From Candidatus Solibacter sp. (lineage in GTDB: Bacteria > Acidobacteriota > Terriglobia > Bryobacterales > Bryobacteraceae), in contig JANYAH010000266.1 of assembly GCA_025361425.1 (NCBI GenBank), forward strand, positions 1 through 36,575: a stretch of DNA of 36,575 nt, given 5' to 3'. The notes beneath the pieces were generated by a model, which worked only from the letters and a program-made list of their open reading frames with translations, did not search any database and was not told where the DNA came from. Both the position numbers and the translations under genes were made by a program. This document shows positions 26,201-32,330 of this stretch, one piece after another (the first letter of the stretch is position 1; every line of letters starts with the position of its first letter).

Positions 26201-26459
26201 CCGGGAGCAGCGCCGCAAAGTGGTACTCGCCACGGTCGCCGGTGAGGGTCGCTTGGCGAAGGCCGGTGCTGGCTTCGCGCAATTCGGCGCTAGCGCCCAC
26301 CACCGCCAGTCCCGCGGGGTCGCGCACCGTGCCGAAGAGCTCGCCTCGTCCTGCTTGCGCCTTGGCCGGCTGGGCGCAAGCCAGCAGGAAAACGGCCAGC
26401 CAGGAGTGGTACTGTATAAACGACGATGTCACTCTTAAAAGACAATACCACGCCGGCAC
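23214..26459 (-). CDS. TonB-dependent receptor, first gene of the mod operon
   Basis: A full acidobacterial Oar-like outer-membrane receptor of about 1081 residues. A signal peptide (FLLACAQPAKAQ end) is followed by the carboxypeptidase-regulatory-like domain (GTVRDPAGLAVVGASAELREA, GEYHFAALLPGAYSVTVRKAGF), then a normal plug (GTLPLDGRNFIPLIALAPG, YLYDGVSVLQPEPGQ, NGGVIQVATKSGSNQWHG) and the barrel ending ELALRVKF. No ATG starts the frame: GTG at 26459 gives an Arg in the signal n-region, while GTG at 26432 gives a shorter, uncharged n-region and less overlap with the divergent gene. The choice is open. The stop is five bases before modA, so they share a transcript. By position I infer transport of molybdate or a molybdate-binding chelate; the protein sequence itself does not prove a ligand. 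Confidence 0.88.
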   Translation of the reverse strand: MPAWYCLLRVTSSFIQYHSWLAVFLLACAQPAKAQAGRGELFGTVRDPAGLAVVGASAELREASTGLRQATLTGDRGEYHFAALLPGAYSVTVRKAGFRTLQRTGIELHVADRVAADLNLTLGDVNESVDVTASAPMLQTASGALGFAIDGHSTGTLPLDGRNFIPLIALAPGVMLPPGQFLPRINGSRPRTSEYLYDGVSVLQPEPGQVAYYPVLDSIAEFRVQTNSYSAEYGRSNGGVIQVATKSGSNQWHGTLLEFFRNEALNARNLFATAGTKPRFRRNLYGGVLGGPLKRNRTFFFVDYQGARLDTGVTRFSTVPTSLERQGVLASAITDPATGAARIPFPNRTIPPARFDAAAVRLLSRYPAPNVFTSTSAEAAANNYSRSGADTGRADQFDARLDRRWTAHRFFGRYSFLRDDARPMTPLPDGSGNLTTATNANTLTRADGVTAEHTWTVSPAAVNQLRFGWTRRGFRVNALDTAQPMQSLTGIPNIPASLFAGVLPVFEVAGFQQLGPPGASNGTATSSVTQLLDNYASTRGAHSLKLGVDLRRQRLDALQPPNPTGDFQFTAALTGNGFASFLLGAVQNFSLDAQQRTLRPRALVAEAFVQDDFRVTAGLTLNLGLRYTLNFPSTEADRQVAVFNLGTRKLDFPDTARNLEKHNFGPRAALAYSIRDTFTIRAGYGLVWIEQSGITTPFTAPMFPFIQTATQSSLDNLTPAFQLSQGPSVRITPPGPDSGLGQGVFGVERNQGSGYAQQWNLTLQKTMGANWAVSLGYAGSKLTRLGVPDTNLNQLPVPLLAMGTQLTDSVTNPYYGQIPATSSLGAPNVARQQLLRRFPEFTTVALYRNNVGNSTYHSFQAHLERRLAHGFTWTASYTVSKLIDDAGSVFNSALLTGPVANYQAANSYNRRLEKDESAGSIPHVMATGFVWQLGRGWEIGGIVRAQSGMPVTVTQATNYNAAFGFGIQRPFLVANPKLPASQRSTAHYFDTGAFTGAGQFSIGNASRNPVRGPGYQSADLMVGKLFRLSDHVGAEVRAEAFNVSNTPPLAQPNGSFGAPAFGSITQAGDPRVFELALRVKF
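26408..26449. promoter_or_regulatory. Overlapping divergent start region with TATAAA and an imperfect inverted repeat
   Basis: GGTACTGT (26408-26415) and ACAATACC (26442-26449) are an inverted repeat with one mismatch, flanking the starts of both the regulator and the receptor. TATAAA (26415-26420) lies five bases before the regulator ATG at 26426 and could be its -10, giving a leaderless mRNA. The arrangement fits an operator for the regulator acting on itself and on the mod operon, but the repeat is short and could be chance. Confidence 0.3.
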
Positions 26460-27547
26460 CCCGCGTCGAGAGCCACCTCTCCAAACTACGCAAGCGGCGG
26501 GGTATCGCCGTCGCGGAACTGGCGCGCGCCGCCGGCATCGGCCGTCAGACCATTTATGCGATGGAAGCCGGCGACTACATCCCTAATACGGCGGTCGCGC
26601 TCAAGCTGGCACGCCTGTTGGAGACCACGGTGGAGGAACTCTTTCGGCTGGAGCCGGATGCCCCCGCCGCGACGCCGGACACACGGGCGGAACTGATCGG
26701 CGGGGGCGACCGGTTCCCCGGCACGCAGCTGGAACTCTGCCGGGTGGGTGGCCGGTTGGTGGGGGTACCGGGCGTCCCGGTGCCGTGGCACCTGGCGCGG
26801 ACCGACGGCTTGCTGGTGGATCCGGTGCGCAGCACGGTGCAACTGCTCTGCGAAGAGACCGCGAGCCGCGTACTCATCGCGGGCTGCGACCCGGCCACCA
26901 GCGTGCTCGCCCGTCACTTGGAGCGCGCCCATGCCGGGCTGGTCAGTGCGCCGGTGAACAGTTCCGCCGCCCTCGGCTTGCTCAAAAACGGCCTGGTGCA
27001 CGTGGCCGGCACACACCTGCAAAGCGGCACCGCTGGCGCAGAGGCGCCGGCCGCGCAGTTTCCGAAAGACCAGACCGCGGTCTTCGCCTTCGCCATTTGG
27101 GAGCAGGGTCTGGCGGTGGCCCGCGGGAATCCCAAACGGATTCGCGCGGTGGAGCACCTGGCTCGCCGCGGGGTGCGGTTGGCCAATCGGGAGAAGGGTT
27201 CGGGGAGCCGGCAATTGCTGGACGCACAGTTGAAAGCGGCGGGCATCGCCGGGCGGCGGGTCACCGGATACCACGATGCCCCGGCGGCCGGCCACCTGGC
27301 CGCGGCATGGCGGGTCTATACGGGGCTGGCCGATTGCTGTATCGCGACCGGTTCCGCCGCGCGCGCCTTCGGCCTGGATTTCATCGCGCTCTCTAGCGAA
27401 CGCTACGACCTGGTAATCCGGCGCGAGTATCTGGATCTCGCCCCAATCCAACGCCTGCTCGATACCCTGTGCCAGGCGGCCCTGCGGCGCGAACTGGAGA
27501 CTTTGTGCGCCTACGATACCCGCGAAACCGGACAGCGAGTGGCCTGA
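26426..27547 (+). CDS. HTH (XRE-type) regulator fused to a periplasmic-binding-like domain; probable molybdate-responsive regulator
   Basis: Predicted length is 373 residues. An N-terminal Cro/CI-type helix-turn-helix (about residues 15-70: SKLRKRRGIAVAELARAAGIGRQTIYAMEAGDY read in parts, LKLARLLETTVEELFRLE) is joined to a type 2 periplasmic-binding-like domain (about 110-350). The latter has LIAGCDPATSVLARHLE, FAIWEQGLAVARGNPKRI, LANREKGSGSRQLLDAQL and AWRVYTGLADCCIATGSAARAFGLDFIAL, the COG1910-type domain found in proteins linked to molybdate/tungstate and molybdopterin genes. The GSGSRQLLD segment is a ligand-loop hallmark of this family. It is divergent from the receptor-modABC operon and its start lies inside the receptor's N-terminal codons. 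I infer that it senses the anion or cofactor and controls that operon; DNA target unknown. Confidence 0.85.
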   Translation: MSLLKDNTTPAPRVESHLSKLRKRRGIAVAELARAAGIGRQTIYAMEAGDYIPNTAVALKLARLLETTVEELFRLEPDAPAATPDTRAELIGGGDRFPGTQLELCRVGGRLVGVPGVPVPWHLARTDGLLVDPVRSTVQLLCEETASRVLIAGCDPATSVLARHLERAHAGLVSAPVNSSAALGLLKNGLVHVAGTHLQSGTAGAEAPAAQFPKDQTAVFAFAIWEQGLAVARGNPKRIRAVEHLARRGVRLANREKGSGSRQLLDAQLKAAGIAGRRVTGYHDAPAAGHLAAAWRVYTGLADCCIATGSAARAFGLDFIALSSERYDLVIRREYLDLAPIQRLLDTLCQAALRRELETLCAYDTRETGQRVA

Positions 27548-27549
27548 CC

Positions 27550-27577
27550 GTGGCGGAGCCAGCGGCGATGCCGCCAC
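27550..27577 (+). terminator. Hairpin after the regulator gene
   Basis: GTGGCGG (27550-27556) pairs exactly with CCGCCAC (27571-27577), with inner GC-rich bases that can extend or compete in pairing. It begins two bases after the regulator's TGA and is followed by GTCTTATCC, only weakly T-rich. A terminator role is plausible from position. Confidence 0.45.
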
Positions 27578-27605
27578 CGTCTTATCCGCCCGCCCGCGGC
27601 GCCCG

Positions 27606-27614
27606 TGCTAAGAT
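27606..27614 (+). promoter_or_regulatory. Extended -10 upstream of the TPR-protein gene
   Basis: TGCTAAGAT is TGn plus TAAGAT, 30 bases before the GTG start at 27645. No -35 is evident, as often tolerated with an extended -10. It would give a leader of roughly 25 bases carrying the GAGGT ribosome site. Confidence 0.35.
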
Positions 27615-27644
27615 AAAGCTTCCAAGAATTAGCCTGAGGTTTTC

Positions 27645-28340
27645 GTGTCCAGAATCACGCGCAAGGAATTAAAATCCGATAAGTTCGCCCTCGAAGTGGG
27701 CCTTGGCATCTCGTTCTTTGAGCATCACAAGAGCGAGGCCGTCAAATATGGCGCGATTGCGATCGGCGTGATCGTGCTCATCTTCGGCTACACCTACTAC
27801 CAGCGGGGACAGCACAGCACGCGGCAGCAGGCGCTGGCGACTGCGATCCGGGTTCAGGAAGCGCCGGTTGGCCAATCCGGCAACGGCGGCTTGGCCTTCC
27901 CCACGCAGGAAGCCAAGGATCAGGAAACCGTCCGCGTCTTTGCTGAGCTCGAAACCAAGTACTCGGGCAGCGCGGAGGGCGAAATCGCTCAGTATTATTT
28001 GGGCTCGATCAAGGCCGACCAGGGGAAACTGGCCGAAGCCGAGAAGCTGTTTCAGGCGGTGGCGCAGAAGGGCGATGAAAAATACGCGTCGCTCGCCAAA
28101 CTCTCCCTGGTGCAAATCTTCTTCGCCGACGGCCGTGCGGACCAGGGCGAAAAAATGCTGCGCGATCTAATCGCGAACCCCACTATTTTCGTCTCCTCCG
28201 AACAGGCCACCATCACGCTGGCTCGCTTCCTGGCCCCGAAAAAGCCCGCCGAGGCACGCAAGTTGCTGGAACCCTTGCGCAACCGGGTAGGCAACGTGGG
28301 ACAGGTGGCGCTTACGCTGCTGGCCGAAATTCCACAGTAG
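27645..28340 (+). CDS. Membrane-anchored TPR protein, YfgM-like
   Basis: Predicted length is 231 residues starting at GTG 27645, with GAGGT five bases upstream. A charged cytoplasmic N-terminus (SRITRKELKSDKFALEVG) leads into one membrane helix (about residues 36-52, YGAIAIGVIVLIFGYTYY). The outside domain (about 85-231) consists of helical hairpins of TPR type: EIAQYYLGSIKADQGKLAEAEKLFQ, YASLAKLSLVQIFFADGRADQGEKML, ATITLARFLAPKKPAEARKLLEPL (read in parts). This is the layout of YfgM/TPR_21 proteins, which associate with the Sec translocon and envelope chaperones in enterobacteria. Its role here is inferred only from that likeness. The dGTPase-like gene follows after 12 bases, indicating an operon. 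Confidence 0.8.
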   Translation: MSRITRKELKSDKFALEVGLGISFFEHHKSEAVKYGAIAIGVIVLIFGYTYYQRGQHSTRQQALATAIRVQEAPVGQSGNGGLAFPTQEAKDQETVRVFAELETKYSGSAEGEIAQYYLGSIKADQGKLAEAEKLFQAVAQKGDEKYASLAKLSLVQIFFADGRADQGEKMLRDLIANPTIFVSSEQATITLARFLAPKKPAEARKLLEPLRNRVGNVGQVALTLLAEIPQ

Positions 28341-28352
28341 CCACCGCTTTTC

Positions 28353-29489
28353 ATGCTCGCGCAGTTGCGATTTTCGGTAGAGCGAAGCCGGGGGCGGCGA
28401 TACCCCGAACCCGAACACCCTTACCGTAACGCTTTCCAGCGCGACCGCGACCGAGTGATTCATTCTCGTGCGTTCCGCCGCCTGGAGGCCAAGACCCAGG
28501 TTTTCACTCCCGGCCTCTCCGACCATTTCCGCAACCGCCTCACCCACACCATCGAAGTCGCGCAGATCGCGCGCACCCTGGCCAACGTCCTGCGACTGGA
28601 CGAAGATCTCACCGAAGCCCTGGCGCTGGCCCACGATATCGGGCATCCTCCATTCGCCCATGCCGGAGAGGAGGCGCTCAACCGCGAAATGGAGCGTTTC
28701 GGCGAGCGATTCGACCACAACCTGCACGCCCTGCGGATCGTCGAAAGCTTCGAACAGCGCTACGCCCGCTTCCCCGGACTGAATCTGAGCTTTGAAGTTC
28801 GCGAAGGCATCGTCAAACACTCCCACGATTTCGGCGCCGGCGAGAGCGCCCAATTGGACACCTACCTGCCCGGACTGCGTCCGCCTCTGGAAGCGCAACT
28901 GATCGACCCCGCCGACGAGGTGGCGTACAATACCGCCGACCTCGACGACGCCTGGTCCGCCGGCATCATCGCCGCCGAAGACGTCGCCGAAGCCGTGCCC
29001 CAGTACCGTGAAATCCACGAAACGGTGGAAAATCAGTTCCCCGGCGCCACGCAGCGCGAGCGCTTCCACGAAGCGCTCCGCCAGTTGATCGACCTGCTGG
29101 TCTCCGGCCTCATCGAAGGCACGGTGACCGCCGCCGAAGCCAGCGGCGCGGCGGGTTTCGAGGAGGTGCGCGTTCACCCCGCGCGCCTGGCCCAATTCAC
29201 CCCTGAAGCCGGCGAAACCAGCCGCGCGCTCAAGCGGTTCCTGTACACCCGGGTTTACGCCTCAGATGCCCTGGGCAGCGACCGGCGGATCTCCATGGCG
29301 CACATCGCCGAACTGTTTCGCTTCTTCCTCGCCCGCCCAGATCGCCTGCCCCAGCCGTATGCTCTGCAGGCGCTTGACGAACCGGCGCACCGCGTGGTTT
29401 GCGATTACATCGCCGGCATGACCGACGGGTTCTTTCATCGCACCTATGAACTGATGCTGGGACCCGCGGCTAATCCTCAGCTTTCGTGA
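28353..29489 (+). CDS. dGTP triphosphohydrolase-like HD-domain protein
   Basis: A 378-residue member of the deoxyguanosinetriphosphate triphosphohydrolase-like group, which cleaves dNTPs to nucleoside plus triphosphate in the cytosol. The N-terminal signature RNAFQRDRDRVIHSRAFRRLEAKTQVF, seen in parts, is present. The HD metal site is complete: H65 in RLTHTIEV, H94-D95 in LAHDIGHPPFAH and D196 in YNTADLDDA. The length fits the shorter type 2 subgroup rather than the roughly 500-residue enterobacterial Dgt. It sits 12 bases after the TPR gene. Its last 20 bases overlap a small convergent gene (29470-29622). Family sure; preference among dNTPs unknown. Confidence 0.92.
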   Translation: MLAQLRFSVERSRGRRYPEPEHPYRNAFQRDRDRVIHSRAFRRLEAKTQVFTPGLSDHFRNRLTHTIEVAQIARTLANVLRLDEDLTEALALAHDIGHPPFAHAGEEALNREMERFGERFDHNLHALRIVESFEQRYARFPGLNLSFEVREGIVKHSHDFGAGESAQLDTYLPGLRPPLEAQLIDPADEVAYNTADLDDAWSAGIIAAEDVAEAVPQYREIHETVENQFPGATQRERFHEALRQLIDLLVSGLIEGTVTAAEASGAAGFEEVRVHPARLAQFTPEAGETSRALKRFLYTRVYASDALGSDRRISMAHIAELFRFFLARPDRLPQPYALQALDEPAHRVVCDYIAGMTDGFFHRTYELMLGPAANPQLS

Positions 29490-29622
29490 AGTTGGTCAGT
29501 TCCGCCTCCCGTACCCCATAGAATTTCATGATCTGCCGGCAGATTTCGCGCGCCAGGCGGTCGGGCTGCTCGTCCCGGTCGTGCTCCACTTCGACTTTGA
29601 AAAATAGATTGGTCCGGATCAT
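29470..29622 (-). CDS. Small conserved-looking soluble protein (50 aa)
   Basis: A short minus-strand frame from ATG 29622 to TAG 29470-29472 with G/C-rich third positions like its neighbours. The translation begins MIRTNLFFKVEVEHDRDEQP, followed by an amphipathic helix (DRLAREICRQIMKFYGV) and a polar tail, a compact strand-helix arrangement. I have the impression of similar short acidobacterial proteins, but this is memory, not a search. AGGAGG directly abuts the ATG with no spacer, which is unusual and may mean that transcription starts so close that the motif is coincidental, or that the true start is elsewhere. It overlaps the dGTPase-like gene end by 20 bases and lies only 20 bases from the divergent Cys-rich gene. 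Confidence 0.6.
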   Translation of the reverse strand: MIRTNLFFKVEVEHDRDEQPDRLAREICRQIMKFYGVREAELTNFTKAED

Positions 29623-29630
29623 CCTCCTTC

Positions 29631-29636
29631 TATACT
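29631..29636 (+). promoter_or_regulatory. TATACT -10 of the Cys-rich protein gene
   Basis: TATACT ends six bases before ATG 29643, placing the expected transcription start at or next to the A of the ATG. AAGGA between them is too close to serve as a normal ribosome site. The reverse complement AGTATA also lies in position to act for the divergent 50-aa gene, so the 20-base gap may serve both. Confidence 0.4.
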
Positions 29637-29642
29637 AAGGAA

Positions 29643-30281
29643 ATGGAGTGCGCAATTTGTCAGACCCGTCGTCCGCGCCGTTTCTGTCCGGGCGTGCGCG
29701 GCGATATTTGCTCCTTGTGTTGCGGCACCGAACGCGAGGTCACGGTGGCGTGCCCGCTGGATTGCGAATTCCTACGCGAGGGGCGCAGGCACGAGAAGGC
29801 GCCGGCACCAGACATCGCCGCATTCCCCAACCGCGACATTGAGATTCCCGAGACGCTGCTGCGCGCCAACGAGCCACTGCTCACCTTTCTCTCCCTCACC
29901 ATTTTCCACACCGCCATGCAGGTTCCGGGGGTGGCCGATGGCGATGTCCTGGAGGCGCTGGACGGCCTCGTCCGCACCTACCGTACCCTCGAAAGCGGCG
30001 TCTATTACGAGAGCCGCCCCAACAACCCGCTGGCAGGCTCAATCTTCGCGGCGGTGCAGGGTGCGCTCGCCGAATACCGGAGCAGCGAGCAGCAGGAACT
30101 CGGCATGACGAAGACGCGCGATGCCGACGTCCTCGGCCTGCTGGTCTTCCTGCAACACTTCGCCCTGTATCGCGTCAACGGACGGCGCCGCGGCCGCGCC
30201 TTTCTCGACGCGCTACGCGAGTTTCACCCTCCGGCACCGGAACCGTCCGGACCTTCGCCGTCCTCCGTGATTCTGCGCTGA
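29643..30281 (+). CDS. Unknown protein with N-terminal Cys-rich zinc-binding-type domain
   Basis: Predicted length is 212 residues. The first 45 hold eight cysteines: C3, C6, C15, C23, C26, C27, C37 and C41, in the order CAIC...FCPG...ICSLCCGTEREV...CPLDC. This looks like a zinc ribbon or treble clef. The rest is helical (ETLLRANEPLLTFLSLTIFHTAMQV; DVLGLLVFLQHFALYRV) with no known motif and no signal or membrane segment, so it is probably cytosolic. Such Cys-rich proteins are often nucleic-acid or protein binders, but I assign no function. Its 3' end overlaps the end of fliM by 58 bases in convergent orientation. Confidence 0.75.
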   Translation: MECAICQTRRPRRFCPGVRGDICSLCCGTEREVTVACPLDCEFLREGRRHEKAPAPDIAAFPNRDIEIPETLLRANEPLLTFLSLTIFHTAMQVPGVADGDVLEALDGLVRTYRTLESGVYYESRPNNPLAGSIFAAVQGALAEYRSSEQQELGMTKTRDADVLGLLVFLQHFALYRVNGRRRGRAFLDALREFHPPAPEPSGPSPSSVILR

Positions 30282-31228
30282 CTCGGTGTCGGCCGCGCCA
30301 GTTCCACCAGACAGGCGCGCTTCTTCCCGGTGCTCACCACTTGCCCGGTGAACTTGTGGGCGCCGTTTACGGTCAGCTCGATGGGCCGACCCACGGGAAA
30401 ATCGAAAATCAAAAGGTGGCCTTCGCGCAGCTCCAGCAGATCGCGCACGGTGAGTGTCGGCCCCTCCATGCGCGCCTCTAGCCGAAGCGTGGCCTGGCGG
30501 AGCACGCGCAGCACGCGGCGCTGCTCCGCCTCGCTGGCATGCGTCTTGCGCACCGACCATTGCTGGTCGAACTTCTGGCGCATCATCCTGATGACGATCG
30601 AGGGCATGGCAATGTTCATCATCCCCACCGCATCTCCGATGCGCACCTCGATGCCGACCGAGACCACGGCTTCGTTGGGCGCCATTAGGTGCAGCAACTG
30701 CGGCTCCGTCTCCATGCTTTCGATGGTAAATTCCACAGTGGTGACGGCTTTCCATGCCTCACGCAGATCCTGCAGAATTATACGAAACAGCCCGTCCAGC
30801 AGGCGCTGCTCGATTTCCGTGAGGTCGCGCTGAATCGTCGTCGAGCTCTTTCCGGTACCGCCCAGGAGCATCTCGAGGATGGGAAACACCAGGCTGGGGT
30901 TCAGTTCCAGCGCGCCGCTGCCATCGTACGGGTTGAGGCCGAGAGAAACGATACAGGTGGGCGAGGGCAGCCCATCTAGGAATTCGGCGTACGATAACTG
31001 CTCCACGCTCACCAGGTTGACCGTCAAATAGGAGCGTAGATAGGCAGAGAGGCTCGAAACCAGATTGCGCACAAACGTGTCGTGCAGCAGGTGGATGGCA
31101 CGCACCTGGGATTTCGGGATACGGTCCGGACGGCGAAAATCGAACTTCACCGCGGGGGCTTCGCGTTTGCGGCCCTGCAGATTCTGAAACGCTGCGTCGA
31201 TTTCCTGCTGCGATAGCTGTCTGCTCAT
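30224..31228 (-). CDS. fliM: Flagellar motor switch protein FliM
   Basis: A 334-residue C-ring protein that binds phospho-CheY and sets rotation direction. The N-terminal CheY-binding peptide is LSQQEIDAAFQNL (EIDALL-type), followed by a short linker and the CheC-like middle domain (about 40-240: HDTFVRNLVSSLSAYLRSYL, LNPYDGSGALELNPSLVFPILEMLLGG, LTEIEQRLLDGL, in parts). A C-terminal SpoA domain (about 255-325, LTVRDLLELREGHLLIFDF, VGRPIELTVNG, HKFTGQVVSTG) ends it. AGGAG lies nine bases upstream of ATG 31228. It is divergent from the cheY-led operon, so the switch and its signal source share a 165-base control region. fliN and fliG are not in the window. Confidence 0.95.
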   Translation of the reverse strand: MSRQLSQQEIDAAFQNLQGRKREAPAVKFDFRRPDRIPKSQVRAIHLLHDTFVRNLVSSLSAYLRSYLTVNLVSVEQLSYAEFLDGLPSPTCIVSLGLNPYDGSGALELNPSLVFPILEMLLGGTGKSSTTIQRDLTEIEQRLLDGLFRIILQDLREAWKAVTTVEFTIESMETEPQLLHLMAPNEAVVSVGIEVRIGDAVGMMNIAMPSIVIRMMRQKFDQQWSVRKTHASEAEQRRVLRVLRQATLRLEARMEGPTLTVRDLLELREGHLLIFDFPVGRPIELTVNGAHKFTGQVVSTGKKRACLVELARPTPSQRRITEDGEGPDGSGAGG

Positions 31229-31347
31229 ACTCCGGGCTCCTGGAACACCAATCGGCGGCGCGCCGGAAAACCTTTAGGCGCACCCCGCCGGTGCCCGCCC
31301 AGCCAGATTTCTTACGGCGTCTACAATTTTTTCTGCCCTCCGTTCTA

Positions 31348-31366
31348 ATGAAAACCCGGTTTTCAT
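31348..31366. promoter_or_regulatory. Perfect 19-base palindrome between fliM and cheY
   Basis: ATGAAAACCCGGTTTTCAT: 8-base arms exact around CCG. It lies 27 bases before the cheY ATG and 119 bases before fliM, in the only gap between the motor and chemotaxis genes. It could be an operator for a dimeric regulator or a hairpin in the cheY leader. No T-run follows on the plus strand suitable for attenuation. Confidence 0.4.
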
Positions 31367-31393
31367 CCGATGAATACCTTTGTAAGGAGGCAC

Positions 31394-31783
31394 ATGGATT
31401 CCGACGTATTGGTTGTGGATGATTCCGCGGCGATCCGCAAAATTCTGACGCGGGTGCTCCGCCAGACTGGCTTGGCGATTCAGACGATCCACGAGGCTGG
31501 CGATGGCCAGGACGCCCTGGCGCTGATGGCACAGCATCGAATCGATCTCGTCCTGAGCGACATCAACATGCCGAAGATGGACGGTCTACAGTTATTGGCC
31601 TCCCTGAAGGCATCCCCTCAATGGCGCAACATACCGGTCGTGATGATCACCACCGAAGGCGGCGAAACCAAGGTCGCCGAAGCCGTCAAGCTCGGGGCCG
31701 CCGGTTACGTCCGCAAGCCGTTCACGGCCGATCAAATCAAGGAGAAGCTGGTGGGAATTCTGGAGCCAGCCGCGACTTTATGA
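31394..31783 (+). CDS. cheY: Chemotaxis response regulator CheY
   Basis: A 129-residue stand-alone receiver domain, the CheY length. ATG 31394 is chosen because AAGGAGG sits four bases upstream and the protein then begins MDSDVLVVDDSAAIRK; the frame's earlier ATG (31370) lacks a ribosome site. Active-site residues: acidic pair D9/D10, phospho-acceptor D56 in LVLSDINMPKMDG, T86 or T87 in VVMITTEGG and K108 in YVRKPF. It has no output domain, so it signals by docking to FliM, encoded divergently next door. Its TGA overlaps the ATG of the cheX-like gene. Confidence 0.94.
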   Translation: MDSDVLVVDDSAAIRKILTRVLRQTGLAIQTIHEAGDGQDALALMAQHRIDLVLSDINMPKMDGLQLLASLKASPQWRNIPVVMITTEGGETKVAEAVKLGAAGYVRKPFTADQIKEKLVGILEPAATL

Positions 31784-32307
31784 ACCTTCACAACGCGATT
31801 GTCGAATCCCTCATCCGTTCAACCGCCGAGGTCTTCTCGACCATGCTCGGTAGCAAATTGTCCAGCGGCGAAACAATGATTGACACGACCACTTCTGAGC
31901 CCACCGACGGCGTAGTCTCGTTCATTGGCATCGCCGGAAGCTGGGCTGGCACCGGAAGCCTGACGTGCTCACCGGCGATGGCCTGCCGTATCTGTGCGGC
32001 AATGCTCATGACCGAGGCTCCGTCCGTCAATGAAGACGTGCTCGATGCCGTAGCCGAACTCACCAACATGATTATTGGCAGCGTCAAAACCGATCTCGAA
32101 AGCGAACTCGGCCCGCTCGGCCTGAGCATTCCCACGGTCGTCTTCGGGCGCAATTTCAAGACCCGGAGCGCCGGTACGGCCGAGTGGATCTACGTCCGTT
32201 TCCTTTGGGACGAAGATTCGCTGCTCATCAAGATGTGCCTGGCGCCCAGCGAAAAAACCCACGCCATCCATCACGGGGCGAATCCAATGTGCGCGCTGGA
32301 GATTTGA
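31780..32307 (+). CDS. cheX: CheX-like chemotaxis phosphatase
   Basis: Predicted length is 175 residues. ATG 31780 overlaps the cheY stop (ATGA), so the two are translationally coupled. The CheC/CheX/FliY phosphatase motif ExxN is E93-L-T-N96 within VAELTNMIIGSVKTDLE, placed on the expected long helix. One such motif, a GVVSFIGIAGSWAGTGSLTCS strand pair (read in parts) and the size fit CheX (dimeric, one site) rather than the two-site CheC. It would dephosphorylate CheY-P and end the signal. The longer frame from 31621 is cheY shadow. The family is recognised by the motif and location, so the name is good but not certain. Confidence 0.8.
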   Translation: MNLHNAIVESLIRSTAEVFSTMLGSKLSSGETMIDTTTSEPTDGVVSFIGIAGSWAGTGSLTCSPAMACRICAAMLMTEAPSVNEDVLDAVAELTNMIIGSVKTDLESELGPLGLSIPTVVFGRNFKTRSAGTAEWIYVRFLWDEDSLLIKMCLAPSEKTHAIHHGANPMCALEI

Positions 32308-32330
32308 AACTTGTTTCCCTGGAGCAATCT

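Noticed and set aside
28167-29195. A 342-codon minus-strand frame opposite the dGTPase-like gene
   Set aside because: The plus strand encodes an unmistakable HD-domain protein; the antisense frame has skewed composition only.
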